Numbered from the stretch's first letter, positions 9,357-19,262 are shown. The stretch is DNA of 64,000 nucleotides from Anabaena sp. PCC 7108 (GCF_000332135.1 NZ_KB235896.1:5537356-5601355); one strand, 5' to 3'. Translations and numbers: made by a program. Notes: generated by a model not told the origin, from the sequence alone.

Positions 9357-9956
9357 GACAAGGAAAGCTGGAGAGAGAGAAAAAGAGAAAAGATAAAAAG
9401 CCTTATTTGAACTATATTAAGGAGTAAAGAATTCAGAATTAATCTCACATAACAGATATTTACTTTATTGGTAGTGGTTGATTGAAAATAAAAATCTTAA
9501 TGACAAAATATCATTTCATAAGATTTTTATAGATTTATATTTTGTAAATCACGGCAAGATTCATAAGTCATAAATCAAAGGGAGTTAATTTATGTTTATT
9601 TTAAAGCACAAGTCATTTTTTACATACAATGAATAATAAAACTCTTAGGGGGTAGGCATCTTGCTCGCAACAGGTGTACTTCATTGAATTTAGATGAAAT
9701 CTTCTGTAATACCTAAGATAAGGGGATGTAAATTTAAAGTTGATTGATACAATACTGTGTTGATGTATGAATAAAAAATCAGAACTTATCGGTTGAGTAA
9801 TTTTATAGGAGTTATGTTTATGAAAAAAGTATCATCAAAAATTAGGCATTAATCAATCTGAAGATTTGAGTGTTATTGAATTAATAAGATACTTTTGATC
9901 TAATCCATAAAAATTGAGATTTCTGGTTATTTACTGTAAATACAATAGGGGTATTT
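9357..9956 (+). other. AT-rich intergenic region without a gene
   Basis: Six hundred bases between the VirB8-like and VirB10 genes. No ORF with coding character was seen. There is one AGAATTCAGAATTAA stretch near 9427 of the TCAGAAT repeat type. The last 60 bases are AT-rich and could hold the VirB10 promoter, but no boxes were assigned. Confidence 0.5.
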
Positions 9957-11666
9957 ATGAAAACAAATTTAGAGAACAGAACTGAATCTAATAAGATAGA
10001 TAATTTACTCAATTTCGCCGAAGATAACTCTGAAAATAATCTTGCTGGTACTGAGAATCAAAATATTATTAGTGAAGCAGATGTGGAATTAGCAGATGAA
10101 TTGGAATTAGTAGAAACACAACATTCACTTGTAAATTCTCCCTGGTCACGCACAATAGTAGTTGGAGGAGGATTTGGAGTAGGATTTATACTAATTTTTA
10201 TGTTCCTCAATCCCATGATGAATGGGAAAGTAACTAAGAAAGAACAAACACCAGAAGTTGCTGCTACCTCTCCTCCTGAAGAAGAAGTTCCCAAACAAGA
10301 TGGTGATATTTATGCCAAATTAGCATTACAAAAACAAGCAGAAGAACTGGAAGCGTTTAAAGAACAAAATAGAATTAAACAGGAATCACCAGTTGAAAAA
10401 CAGGATAAGCAGACAGTTGAAAACCTGCCCAGAACTAAAACTATTCCTAATAAATCTGTCAGCAGGGAAACATCATCAACAGTCACTAGGGAACAACAAC
10501 CTAGAAGACCTATAAGAACGGAAAGACCTGTCAGAGAAGTGCCAATGGCACGCTCTTCACCCCCAGTACAAACTGTTGCAACTTCAACAATTTTACCCAA
10601 ACAACAAACCACGTTTAAATCTCCTACAAAACCTTCAGATCCATTAGCAGAATTAGCAAATTTACGTTCTCTTGGTTCTGGTGGTCAAATTGATTATGCA
10701 GCAGCAATTACAAATGAGAAACAGGAGGTAGCAAGCACCCAAACTCAAAATGTTGGCACTTCTGATTATACTCCTAGACGTAGGTCGAGTTATAGCCGCA
10801 ATTCTCAAATAGAACCACTAGAAACAGTTACTACTAATAATTCATCATCAGATTTGGACAGTAATTTTGATAATAACAACGGGGGAATTGAAGAACTAAA
10901 AGCTAAGTGGACTCCAGTAATTAGTGCGAAAAGTTTAAATAAAAGTGATAAGGTAACGAATTTCAGTGTCAGCAAAAATTATTCTCCAGAAGAAGCAGCT
11001 ATTATTGAGGGCAGAGAAGAGCAGTATTTAAGGGTAGGAGAATACACTACTGCCATATTAGAAACACCCGTCGTTTGGTCGGCAAATGTTAATTCTAATA
11101 ATTCTCACATTCAAACTAAGTTTGTTGTGAAACTCACCCAACCTTTAATGAGCAATATTGGGAAAGAAGCAATTCCTGCTAATACACTTTTGAGTGCAGA
11201 AATTCAAGGAGTTGATTCATCTGGGAGAGTTACTGCTGTAGTTACTGCCATTCTCAAAGATGGAACTGAATATACATTACGACCAGGAACAATTGTCATA
11301 CAAGGTCAAGGGGGAGAACCTTTAATTGCTAATCAGTATCGGGACAAAGGTAAAGAGATTTTAAGCCTGGATGCAGGATTAGGTTTGATGTCAGGACTGG
11401 CCAAGGTGGGGGAGGTGATTAACCAACCTGATATTCAAAGTAGCATTTCTCAATCTAATGGTGGGTTTAGCAGTATCCAAACCAGTCGCAATGGAAATCG
11501 CTCTTTATTAGGTGCATTTGCTCAAGGAGCGTTTGGTACAGTTTCCAAGCAAGTAGAGGAACGCAATCAAAAAGCGATCGCAGAAATTATGAAACGACCC
11601 AACATTTGGTTTATCCGCCAAAATACCCAAATTACTGTTCAAGTAAATCGCTCTTTGCGACTTTAA
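9957..11666 (+). CDS. virB10: VirB10/TrbI-family conjugation channel protein
   Basis: A 569-residue protein with the VirB10 layout: an acidic cytoplasmic N-terminus, one membrane helix at about residues 63-86 (TIVVGGGFGVGFILIFMFL), a long low-complexity Gln/Lys/Pro/Ser-rich spacer at about 100-330, and a C-terminal TrbI-like beta domain at about 365-565. In that domain the ordered features SANVNSNNSHIQTKFVVKLT, KEAIPANTLLSAEI and GRVTAVVTAILKDG match the pattern of the family, whose members span both membranes and form the core complex. The 3' end overlaps an out-of-frame extension of the next gene, but the real start of that gene lies 39 bases downstream. Confidence 0.88.
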   Translation: MKTNLENRTESNKIDNLLNFAEDNSENNLAGTENQNIISEADVELADELELVETQHSLVNSPWSRTIVVGGGFGVGFILIFMFLNPMMNGKVTKKEQTPEVAATSPPEEEVPKQDGDIYAKLALQKQAEELEAFKEQNRIKQESPVEKQDKQTVENLPRTKTIPNKSVSRETSSTVTREQQPRRPIRTERPVREVPMARSSPPVQTVATSTILPKQQTTFKSPTKPSDPLAELANLRSLGSGGQIDYAAAITNEKQEVASTQTQNVGTSDYTPRRRSSYSRNSQIEPLETVTTNNSSSDLDSNFDNNNGGIEELKAKWTPVISAKSLNKSDKVTNFSVSKNYSPEEAAIIEGREEQYLRVGEYTTAILETPVVWSANVNSNNSHIQTKFVVKLTQPLMSNIGKEAIPANTLLSAEIQGVDSSGRVTAVVTAILKDGTEYTLRPGTIVIQGQGGEPLIANQYRDKGKEILSLDAGLGLMSGLAKVGEVINQPDIQSSISQSNGGFSSIQTSRNGNRSLLGAFAQGAFGTVSKQVEERNQKAIAEIMKRPNIWFIRQNTQITVQVNRSLRL

Positions 11667-11704
11667 CTACCGAATACACATTGGGTGAAGGTATCTCCTG
11701 GAGA

Positions 11705-12505
11705 ATGAAAATGGACAAGTTTTTCTGGTTATTTCTAGCTGTTACAACTTCTTGCTTGATCAATATTCCATCTCAGGCACTACCGACACCAAGAACACAA
11801 TCAACTAATACCAAGAGTTCTGTCCGCATTATCCCTCAAAGTAAAGCCACTGGAACTCAAGCCCAGCTGCAAACTGTGGAGGTATGGCCGGGACATGGTG
11901 TATCCGTCTCGTTTTATGAGACTGGTGAGGTTATTCAACGAGTGTGGTTAGATGATCCTTCCCGCATCCTCATGGATGTAGATGGTTGCTTGCAAGGTTT
12001 GTCTGATAGGTCGAATTGTAAGGACTCAGGTGCAGGTTTAATTCACCTTAGACAAATTAACCCGGTTAATATTCCCGGAATGCCTACAGCTAAAAACGGC
12101 GCACACTTGACGGTAATTACGCAATCTTCAGCAGGAACGCGCCAAGTTTACAACTTTCGGGTGCTAACAAGCAAAGGAACTCCACGCTACAGTACCATCT
12201 CTATCACTCCTGATGTCACTCGCAAAGAAGCACCACCCACAGATTCTATTATTGTCGCCACTATTACTAAGGGATTACAGGTAGCAGCAGAGAAACGGTG
12301 GATAACTCCTAGTAATCCTTTATGGCAGAAACTACAACAACTAATTCAAGAGTTACAGTCAGGTAAAAATCTGACCACTGCTGCTCAAAGTGTTAAAGTT
12401 TCTCCTCAACTGGTTGAGCGTTTATTGCAATTAGGAACTGAATCAACTAAATCAAGTATTCCTGCTCAAAAAGGTAAGCATTTAACTGTCAGTAATCAGC
12501 CTTAA
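11705..12505 (+). CDS. VirB9/TraK-like secreted core-complex protein
   Basis: A 266-residue protein starting at ATG 11705, preceded by CTGGAG, a good ribosome binding site; a longer frame beginning at 11606 inside VirB10 is unlikely. The N-terminus is a signal peptide (KFFWLFLAVTTSCLINIPSQA). The mature region contains VEVWPGHGVSVSFYETGEVI followed by VWLDDPSRILMDVDG, the strand pattern seen at the start of VirB9/TraK domains (V-x-V-x-P-G), and then HLRQINPVNIPG and LTVITQSSAGTRQVYNF. VirB9 and VirB10 form the outer core ring, and the two genes are adjacent here, 38 bases apart. The C-terminal 70 residues look like a helical tail of unknown role. Confidence 0.6.
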   Translation: MKMDKFFWLFLAVTTSCLINIPSQALPTPRTQSTNTKSSVRIIPQSKATGTQAQLQTVEVWPGHGVSVSFYETGEVIQRVWLDDPSRILMDVDGCLQGLSDRSNCKDSGAGLIHLRQINPVNIPGMPTAKNGAHLTVITQSSAGTRQVYNFRVLTSKGTPRYSTISITPDVTRKEAPPTDSIIVATITKGLQVAAEKRWITPSNPLWQKLQQLIQELQSGKNLTTAAQSVKVSPQLVERLLQLGTESTKSSIPAQKGKHLTVSNQP

Positions 12506-12712
12506 AGATTGAAACAAACAACAAGATAAAAAGTGTGTAAATTACCAGGAGATTAAAATCCTCACTCTTTAATCAATCTTTGCCATTGATGCTATTAGCT
12601 CATCACTGATATATGAATGCTTGTAAAATATAAATGCTTAACTTTACTTCTTTCAAAAAAACAATGGTTTTCAGGTTTTCATTCTAAGAATTAAGGTAAT
12701 CAAGGTGTAAAT

Positions 12713-13999
12713 ATGCTGCATAATCCTCAGTATCGAAATAATCAACAACCCATTAAAAGCACAAAAAACAATCATTTGAATTTTAAATTCAATATTAAAT
12801 ACTGGATGTTTTTGGGTTTATGTACAAGTTTATTATTACATGGCTTAATATCCTTTCGCCATCATAATTTACTCAGTTATATTTTAGGAATTCAGCCAGC
12901 AACGGCATCTCCTACACCAACAGTGAACACTATCCCTAGTAAATATATAAATAATGCACCAGTTCCTGATTGGCAAAGTATTACATTTAAATCATTTGTT
13001 TTCTTTAGTCCTGGTAGTGTTGAACTTCCTAATGTTGAATTTCCTGGATATAAATCAATCAGAAATTGGCAAGCAGGACAAAGTTTAGATGAAGTAATGG
13101 AATTAGGAGATTTTGAAAATGTATTTAATTTAGAAAATTTTAGTTTACAAACAATTGGTCAATTGAGCGGTATTTCTCTGGTAAATACTAAATTATCAGA
13201 TTTTGATACTGTTAAATGGCAAACCGTTCCTGAATTAACTAAAGCTATTCCTAGTTTAGCTAATGAATATGTAGAAAATGTACCAGCTATCCGAGATTTG
13301 ATTAAAAAGATATTGGGTGTTGCAAATATTAATGGACAAACCATAGGAGAAATTATCAATAATTTCCCACAGATAAAAGATATAGAGTTAGGAGAAATTG
13401 ATTTATCAGATTATAATCTGACTTCCATTCCTGGAATAGAAAAAACTGCTCTTAAACAGTTTAGTAATTGGCAGAATACTAGTATATCAAAAATCCCTGG
13501 ACTAAATCAGGTAACATTCGCTAATTTTCCCAATGCACCTGTACCGCAAGGAAGTATTATTGGTAAATTAGATTTGCCATTAAAGGAAGTAGAATCAAAC
13601 CGACAACGTTCGATTAGTGGTAGTGACCAAGTTGGATTTAATGTTCCATGTACTAACAACTGCGCTCACATAGAATTATCAGGTGCAGGTGGAATCACAG
13701 GTAGTCAATGGATGAGTGGTAAGTTTCAACAAGTAAAGGGTGGTTTTGGGATATTAGGCAATCTTAATGGTGGAAAAGAACCAACCGGAAGGCATCCTTT
13801 TGGTAAGGGTTTTAAACAAGCTGTGTGGGATATTAATGAAGGTGATGGAACTGCATCAACAGCTATTTTCTTCCGCATTTGTCGGAGAGGAGGTTGGTTT
13901 GATTTAGGCTGTTCACCTTATTTTATTGGACCGTTTCCTTTTTTCATATATCAAGAAAAATCACCTATATTTCTTGGTACTCCTTTAACAATTCCCTAG
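12713..13999 (+). CDS. Unrecognised membrane-anchored protein of the transfer cluster
   Basis: A 428-residue protein I do not recognise. It has one hydrophobic segment at about residues 30-47 (WMFLGLCTSLLLHGLI), so it is probably anchored in the inner membrane with an exported body. The central part (about 80-290) has degenerate repeats of about 20-25 residues in which short Pro/Ile/Leu motifs such as IPSL, IPGI and IPGL recur. The C-terminal part holds Cys residues (NVPCTNNCAHIEL and FRICRRGGWFDLGC) and a Gly/Phe/Pro-rich end, suggesting a disulphide-stabilised extracytoplasmic domain. Its place between VirB9-like and VirD4 genes, in the same direction, suggests a transfer-specific accessory such as a surface or wall-acting component; that is inference only. 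Confidence 0.6.
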   Translation: MLHNPQYRNNQQPIKSTKNNHLNFKFNIKYWMFLGLCTSLLLHGLISFRHHNLLSYILGIQPATASPTPTVNTIPSKYINNAPVPDWQSITFKSFVFFSPGSVELPNVEFPGYKSIRNWQAGQSLDEVMELGDFENVFNLENFSLQTIGQLSGISLVNTKLSDFDTVKWQTVPELTKAIPSLANEYVENVPAIRDLIKKILGVANINGQTIGEIINNFPQIKDIELGEIDLSDYNLTSIPGIEKTALKQFSNWQNTSISKIPGLNQVTFANFPNAPVPQGSIIGKLDLPLKEVESNRQRSISGSDQVGFNVPCTNNCAHIELSGAGGITGSQWMSGKFQQVKGGFGILGNLNGGKEPTGRHPFGKGFKQAVWDINEGDGTASTAIFFRICRRGGWFDLGCSPYFIGPFPFFIYQEKSPIFLGTPLTIP

Positions 14000-14092
14000 A
14001 CAATTTAATGTTTTTTGAAGTTGCGTTTTAGCGGAGATAGGATGTTATGTGTGATGAGAGTTTATATATCGTGCTGATATCACAATTCTATC

Positions 14093-14204
14093 TATAGCAA
14101 TCCTAAATAACATATGAACACCTCTTTTTCTCTACCTCTGCGCTCTCTGCGTCTCTGCGGTTCGTTTTAAAAATTCCGTTCATAAATCAAATAGGATTGC
14201 TATA
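14093..14204. repeat. MITE-like inverted repeat element with 13-bp arms
   Basis: The arms TATAGCAATCCTA (14093-14105) and TAGGATTGCTATA (14192-14204) are perfect inverted copies; a TGAAC/GTTCA pair lies inside them. The core contains the CTCTGCG-type repeat. The arm sequence also appears singly near 6139, so this is a dispersed family in this genome. Confidence 0.7.
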
Positions 14205-14408
14205 ATTTGTGTTTTTAGAAGATGCGTGAAAAAGCATAAATAGATTTTTTATTTCACGCAGAGGCGCAGAGATCACAGAGAAGATATGGAAACAAAAGAT
14301 AATTTTTTATGACTGATACAGGACTAATATAGGCATCCTGTTTGATTTCTGAAAATATACTGAGACTTTAATCTATGTCCAACAAGGCTTTTATCTTCAA
14401 ACAAGTTG

Positions 14409-14441
14409 AGAAATCAAATATAGCACTCCTATTTGATTTCT
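14409..14441. repeat. Hairpin with 12-bp perfect stem
   Basis: AGAAATCAAATA (14409-14420) and TATTTGATTTCT (14430-14441) are perfect inverted copies around a 9-base loop. A run of A follows on the + strand. It may be a repeat-family palindrome or may stop transcription; no gene end is close enough to decide. Confidence 0.65.
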
Positions 14442-14707
14442 AAAAAAATCGGTTACACCTTAATTTTCCCTAATCCTCTTACCTGCCTAAAAAAACTATC
14501 AGCAATCAAGTCATATACCTATATATGTTTTAAAATATTCATCTACAACAACTTTTAAATTTTCAAACAACACTCTTGCGCTCTTCTCTGCGCCTCCGCG
14601 TCTCTGCGTGAGATAAAGAAAATGTAGTTATCTACTTGAAATGGCTGTCATACAAAATATCGCAATCCTAAGTCTATATCAATCATTTTGAAATTTATCT
14701 AATCACA

Positions 14708-16462
14708 ATGAGTACAAACAACTTCATTTCCGAACTTCAAAATCCCCAAGCACCAATTGGTAAATACACTCATTACCTTTTTTCTGCTAATGGGTTAATG
14801 CTGACAGGATTATTGGTAGGATTTCTATTACTACAAATGTTATCTGGCAATAAAAAAGGCAGGTTAGCTACCAGTTATTTTGGCGGCAGCAAGGAGACAG
14901 CTAAAGCGAAGAAGAAAGCTATTAAACAAATTGCTAATCCTCAATGTGATAGTGCCAGTCTCTATATTGGTAGACACAAATTCACAGGTCGAAAAACTCA
15001 AGATAAAGAACCAGGAAGTCCCATTCCTTTATACATACCAGATGTACAAAGAGGAACGGCAGTAATTGGCGCTCCTGGTAGCGGTAAGTCTTTTTCTGCT
15101 ATTAACCCGATGATTTATAGTGCCATTGACCAAGGTTTTCCAATTGTTTTATATGACTTTAAATACCCTACTCAGGCTAAAGTTGCCAGTTATGCGAAAA
15201 AGATGGGTTATCAAGTCCATATCTTCGCTCCTGGTTTCCCTGAAAGTGAGGTGTGCAACCCCCTTGATTTTCTCCGAGATTCTACGGACGCGGAAACAGC
15301 AAGGCAGTTAGCAACTGTAATCAACAAAAATTTCAAAATGATGGCTGCTAGTAATGAGGATGCTTTTTTTGGACCTGCTGGTGATCAGTTAACGGAAGCT
15401 ATCTTAATGCTGACTAAACAAACTCAGTATCCAGATATTATGACAGCGGCGGCTATTTTGAGTAGCGATCGCATGGTAGAAAGATTAATGGCTGCTAATC
15501 TCAATCCCTGGATTAAAATTGCTTTTGGTCAGTTGTTTAGTTCTGCTGGTTCTGAGAAAACGATTGCAGGTATCGCCGGTACTGCCAGTTTGATGTTTAC
15601 CCGGTTTATGAAAAAGAATACTTTGGGGTGTTTTGTTGGTAAGACGACTCTACCTCTGGAAATCAAGGGTAAACAAATGATTATTTTTGGGTTGGATAGG
15701 GAACGACGGGATGCGGTGGGTCCACTATTATGCAGTATTTTACACATGACCGTTGCTAGAGCGACCACCTCCGGTGCGCGAGACGCGAACGCCAAAAAAC
15801 GGCAAGACCCATTAGTTGTTGTCCTCGATGAAGTGCCTTCTTTATACCTACCAGACCTGTTTAGATGGCTGAATGAATCTCGCAGTGAGGGTTTTTGCGG
15901 CATTCTGGGTTGGCAGAACATGGGACAGTTAGAAAAATACTACGGTAAGGAAGTTGCTAAAACCATGCTGGGTGCTTGCGGTACGAAGTTCATTTTTAAT
16001 CCAGGTGAGGAAGAATCAGCGCGGTTGTTTAGTGCTTACCTGGGAGATGAAGAAATTAAATACAAGCAGAAATCTAAAAGCACTGGGGGAGGTAAAAGCA
16101 GTACCTCAATTTCTGAACAGGATAAAACACGGAAGTTGTTTGAACCAGCACAGTTTTTGAAGTTGCCACCGGGGAAGTGTATATTTATCAACCCAGCTTA
16201 CTGTAATCAAAATGAAGCTTCTGTTCCTTTATTAAAAACGATTAAAATCCCCAAAGTTTTAATTAATATTGACCGAAAAAATGACTCTAGGTGGAAAAGT
16301 TTGATTACTCAGTTAACAGAGAAAAGCACTCAACAACGTCCTACTCAAGAGGATTTAGATAAACGAGTGGCGGAGGTAAATAAATTATTTCCTATTCCTC
16401 AGCAACCTGTACAAGCTGGTGCTGTACCATTACCTATTGATGCTTATAAAGGATTTTTCTAA
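14708..16462 (+). CDS. virD4: VirD4/TraD-type conjugation coupling ATPase
   Basis: A 584-residue protein with a hydrophobic segment at about residues 25-43 (ANGLMLTGLLVGFLLL), a Walker A motif GAPGSGKS near residue 122 and a Walker B motif VVVLDEVPSLYLPDL near residue 368. This is the type IV coupling protein layout (TraG/TraD family). Family role: it brings the relaxase-DNA complex to the secretion channel and drives DNA transfer with ATP. It is expected beside a relaxase gene, but none was recognised in the window. A GC-rich stretch at 15774-15795 coding GARDAN sits in a loop before Walker B and may be a small in-frame repeat insertion. The frame is intact. Confidence 0.88.
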   Translation: MSTNNFISELQNPQAPIGKYTHYLFSANGLMLTGLLVGFLLLQMLSGNKKGRLATSYFGGSKETAKAKKKAIKQIANPQCDSASLYIGRHKFTGRKTQDKEPGSPIPLYIPDVQRGTAVIGAPGSGKSFSAINPMIYSAIDQGFPIVLYDFKYPTQAKVASYAKKMGYQVHIFAPGFPESEVCNPLDFLRDSTDAETARQLATVINKNFKMMAASNEDAFFGPAGDQLTEAILMLTKQTQYPDIMTAAAILSSDRMVERLMAANLNPWIKIAFGQLFSSAGSEKTIAGIAGTASLMFTRFMKKNTLGCFVGKTTLPLEIKGKQMIIFGLDRERRDAVGPLLCSILHMTVARATTSGARDANAKKRQDPLVVVLDEVPSLYLPDLFRWLNESRSEGFCGILGWQNMGQLEKYYGKEVAKTMLGACGTKFIFNPGEEESARLFSAYLGDEEIKYKQKSKSTGGGKSSTSISEQDKTRKLFEPAQFLKLPPGKCIFINPAYCNQNEASVPLLKTIKIPKVLINIDRKNDSRWKSLITQLTEKSTQQRPTQEDLDKRVAEVNKLFPIPQQPVQAGAVPLPIDAYKGFF

Positions 16463-16540
16463 TTACCAATGTTAAGGGTATTTAGATAGGGAGATTAAGA
16501 AACAGTTAGCCAAAATAGGTTTTTCTCTGGAGGAATAGAA

Positions 16541-16864
16541 ATGATACAGGATAGTGAACGAAAAATTGTTTCAGAGTTTCGCTCCCAACTGGAAGCAATA
16601 ATTCCCATTTTAGATTTGCGGGTATTTGGTTCAAAAGCGCGGGGTGATGCTACAGAAGAATCAGATTTAAATGTGTTTATTAAAGTCGCTGAATTAGATA
16701 GATCATGTCGAGAAAAAATTAGTGATTTAGCATGGGAAGTGGGTTTTAAATATGATCTAGTTATTTCCACTTTTGTAGTCACAGAAGCACAGGTAGAAAC
16801 GGGAGCTATGGGGGCTAGTCCCTTACTGTCTAAAGTGTTACAAGAGGGTATTTCTATATACTGA
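16541..16864 (+). CDS. MNT-type minimal nucleotidyltransferase (MntA/MJ0435-like)
   Basis: A 107-residue protein with a good ribosome binding site (GGAGGAATAGAA before ATG 16541). It contains VFGSKARGDATEESDLNVFIKV at about residues 28-49, the GSxARG...SDxD core of DNA polymerase beta-like minimal nucleotidyltransferases. Such proteins usually pair with a HEPN protein as a toxin-antitoxin system, the MNT member AMPylating the HEPN toxin. Two oddities: the second metal ligand of the D-x-D pair is Asn here (D-L-N), and no HEPN gene lies on either side; the next gene encodes a large unrelated protein. It could be a decayed or repurposed module. The family call is secure, activity is doubtful. 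Confidence 0.8.
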   Translation: MIQDSERKIVSEFRSQLEAIIPILDLRVFGSKARGDATEESDLNVFIKVAELDRSCREKISDLAWEVGFKYDLVISTFVVTEAQVETGAMGASPLLSKVLQEGISIY

Positions 16865-16933
16865 ATCAGAAACTAAAGTTATTAAATGAATCCTATTAAT
16901 CCTTTAATCCTGATCTAAAATGGATATATTAAT

Positions 16934-19228
16934 ATGTTTGATGAAAGAGTAACGCAATTAGCAACCGCTTATCAAAAAACTGTTGACCATATAATTGATG
17001 AGCTTCAAATTACTGCCTCAGTATTAGCAGAATTAGTCCAGGCTTTAATAGATAAAGTCAGAGAAAAACTTAAACAAGAACAAGAAAAGTTATTTGAAAT
17101 TGAAGTACAAGTTGGTAGTGAGAAATATCGGCTTGTTCCAGATGAGGAATTTCCTGGTGCTTGGAAATGGGAATCTGCCGAAATGTCTGATGTCCAAGTG
17201 CAGAATATCGCCAAGCAGTTAATGTTAACAGCAGCAGATAATTCTCAAGACATCACAGATATTGTTCTAGCTAATAATAATTCTTCTTTAGCTATTATTG
17301 CCACTATTGAATCAGGTGATAAATTAACTGTTTACCAGCAAGATATTGAAGGTAAATGTCGTCATAACTGGGTGACGGAAAATTTACAGACTGAGGAAAT
17401 TATTGCTGTTGTTTATGAACCCATAATTCGTTATTTACCTCCTAGTCAAAATTACACAGATAATACAAGAGAGATAAAGGAAGATTTAACCAAAATTGTT
17501 GATGAACTGCTAGGTCAACTTTTTGGAAGTCAAGATATTGAGAGTGAAGTTGTTGATAATTATACAGAATCTGAATCTCCAACAGCAAGAATAAATTCTG
17601 GAGAAAACATTGAATTAGAAAATGAATTTACACCTATTTTAGACTCACCATTTGAAGAGGAAACTTTCGTCTTTTGGGATGAAAATACTCCATTACCAGA
17701 ACCACCAGTAGATGATTCACCAGAATGGGATGATGCTAGGGATATACCTTTAGCTGCTGAGACGACATATACGGAAGAAGAACATCAGCATAATTTTACT
17801 GATAAGCAAGTTTCGACGAATGAAATAAAAACTGAAGAAACAGTCACAGAGACAATACCTGAAGTTGATGTTGATGCTTTTAGGGAAGAAAAGTCAGCTA
17901 GATTTGTTGAAACAACAGAGGAGGAAATTGGGACAAAAAAGCGAAAAGTTGCTTTTACAGAAAACTACAATGGTGTGGTTTCATCTCCAACAGTAACTTC
18001 TCAAAATCAGAAGTGGATACGGGAAGTGGAAGTTCCTATTAAGAAGGATGTTGCACCCATTTGGCAAAAGGTTCTAGGTTTAAATTGGCTGAAAATGCGG
18101 CATAATCTCAAAGTTGAAAATGCCAAAATCGCTCAAACAGCAGTTGAACTTCTCAAAGCTTATGGGGAGACATTAGCAGATGGTTCTAGACTTTATAGAA
18201 GTGATGCTTTTGTAATTAGAAAAGAAGGTGAAAAGTATAGTATCCATCATCGGCGTGATGAATTATCTAATTTTTCTCATTCTTTGATGGAGTTTACTGT
18301 CAATTCTCGTCAAGATATAAAAGTTAAAGTTCCTCCTACACAAATGTTAGCAGTAGAAAGACAAGAGTTTTTGATGGTAGCTGAGAAGATTTCGGGTGAG
18401 AAAAAATTACCACAGCTACAAAATGCAGATATCAGAAATATTGCTAACCAACTAGGTTCTTTAGCACCTGCTGGTACTTTTGCAACGTTGGAAAGTTTTA
18501 GAAAGACTGAGGTTTTGGGGTTACTCAATTCTGCTTTACAACAAGCTAAGACTGATATTTTAACTATAGGTGAATATACAATTTCTAGATCCAGGGATGT
18601 AGATGCTGGGGTGGCAAAGTTACAGCTACATAAAACTAATCATCAGGGTGAACAACAAGAAATGGTATCTTTTACTCTCTATAAAACGGCAGAAGGTATT
18701 ATTAAGCAGGTAGATTATCTGAATATTAGCGATTGGGATTTAACACAGTTGAAGTTTATATCCCGCAATGCTCATTTGTTTGATTTGGAGAAGTATGGTT
18801 TAGTTGATAAAGCAAGGGATGGTAGCAAGGAAGTTAAGAATATTGCTGATATACCAGTTCCTCTACATCCTGCAATTAAAAAGGTATGGCAGCAAGTGGA
18901 AAGGGATAATTCTCATATTAATTCTTCTCTTATTAATGCAGATGAGGTTAAAGCGGGTATTCAAGATAAGCTTGAAAAGTCTCAGGAGATGCTTTCTGTG
19001 GGTGAACAGAGGGAATTGTATTTTCAACTGTTGGTGTTACAGAGTTTAAAGCATGATGATTTGCAAAATCAAATGCCACCTTTGAGAGAAATAACCGATG
19101 ATTTAGAACAGTGGCGGAAGGAAACAGTTTCCAATAAATATACGGCAAGAGCAAGTATATTAACACAGAATATGGATACAACGAAGAGATCAATGCAATC
19201 TAGAAATGTTGCTGAATATTCACTTTAA
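16934..19228 (+). CDS. Large unrecognised protein, acidic linker and helical ends
   Basis: A 764-residue protein that I cannot place in a family. Residues 1-60 are helical and coiled-coil-like (LVQALIDKVREKLKQEQEKLFE). A segment up to about 200 is mixed alpha/beta. Residues about 210-330 are a strongly acidic, Pro- and Thr-rich linker. The C-terminal half (about 370-740) looks globular and alternates helical and strand-rich parts, with two similar-looking segments (SRLYRSDAFVIRKEGEKYSIH and ILTIGEYTISRSRDVDAG) that could be a repeated domain. There is no signal peptide or membrane segment, so it is probably cytoplasmic. It lies downstream of the transfer genes in the same direction and may belong to the transfer or maintenance functions of the same element; a DNA-processing role would be a guess. 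Confidence 0.55.
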   Translation: MFDERVTQLATAYQKTVDHIIDELQITASVLAELVQALIDKVREKLKQEQEKLFEIEVQVGSEKYRLVPDEEFPGAWKWESAEMSDVQVQNIAKQLMLTAADNSQDITDIVLANNNSSLAIIATIESGDKLTVYQQDIEGKCRHNWVTENLQTEEIIAVVYEPIIRYLPPSQNYTDNTREIKEDLTKIVDELLGQLFGSQDIESEVVDNYTESESPTARINSGENIELENEFTPILDSPFEEETFVFWDENTPLPEPPVDDSPEWDDARDIPLAAETTYTEEEHQHNFTDKQVSTNEIKTEETVTETIPEVDVDAFREEKSARFVETTEEEIGTKKRKVAFTENYNGVVSSPTVTSQNQKWIREVEVPIKKDVAPIWQKVLGLNWLKMRHNLKVENAKIAQTAVELLKAYGETLADGSRLYRSDAFVIRKEGEKYSIHHRRDELSNFSHSLMEFTVNSRQDIKVKVPPTQMLAVERQEFLMVAEKISGEKKLPQLQNADIRNIANQLGSLAPAGTFATLESFRKTEVLGLLNSALQQAKTDILTIGEYTISRSRDVDAGVAKLQLHKTNHQGEQQEMVSFTLYKTAEGIIKQVDYLNISDWDLTQLKFISRNAHLFDLEKYGLVDKARDGSKEVKNIADIPVPLHPAIKKVWQQVERDNSHINSSLINADEVKAGIQDKLEKSQEMLSVGEQRELYFQLLVLQSLKHDDLQNQMPPLREITDDLEQWRKETVSNKYTARASILTQNMDTTKRSMQSRNVAEYSL

Positions 19229-19262
19229 ACAGCAGTAAAAAAAATACCCCACCTGCTTAGGG

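Larger units (their letters stand above)
14000..14707 (+). other. Repeat-rich intergenic region ahead of the coupling protein
   Basis: A 708-base gap filled with dispersed repeats: an inverted-repeat element at 14093-14204, a strong hairpin at 14409-14441, and three CTCTGCG/CGCAGAG-type repeats near 14133, 14260 and 14584 (for example CTCTGCGCTCTCTGCGTCTC). No gene was found. The repeats separate the secretion-channel genes from the coupling protein gene. Confidence 0.6.

Noticed and set aside
11606-11704. N-terminal extension of the VirB9-like gene
   Set aside because: It would overlap VirB10 and place 33 residues before a clear signal peptide; the ATG at 11705 has a good ribosome site.
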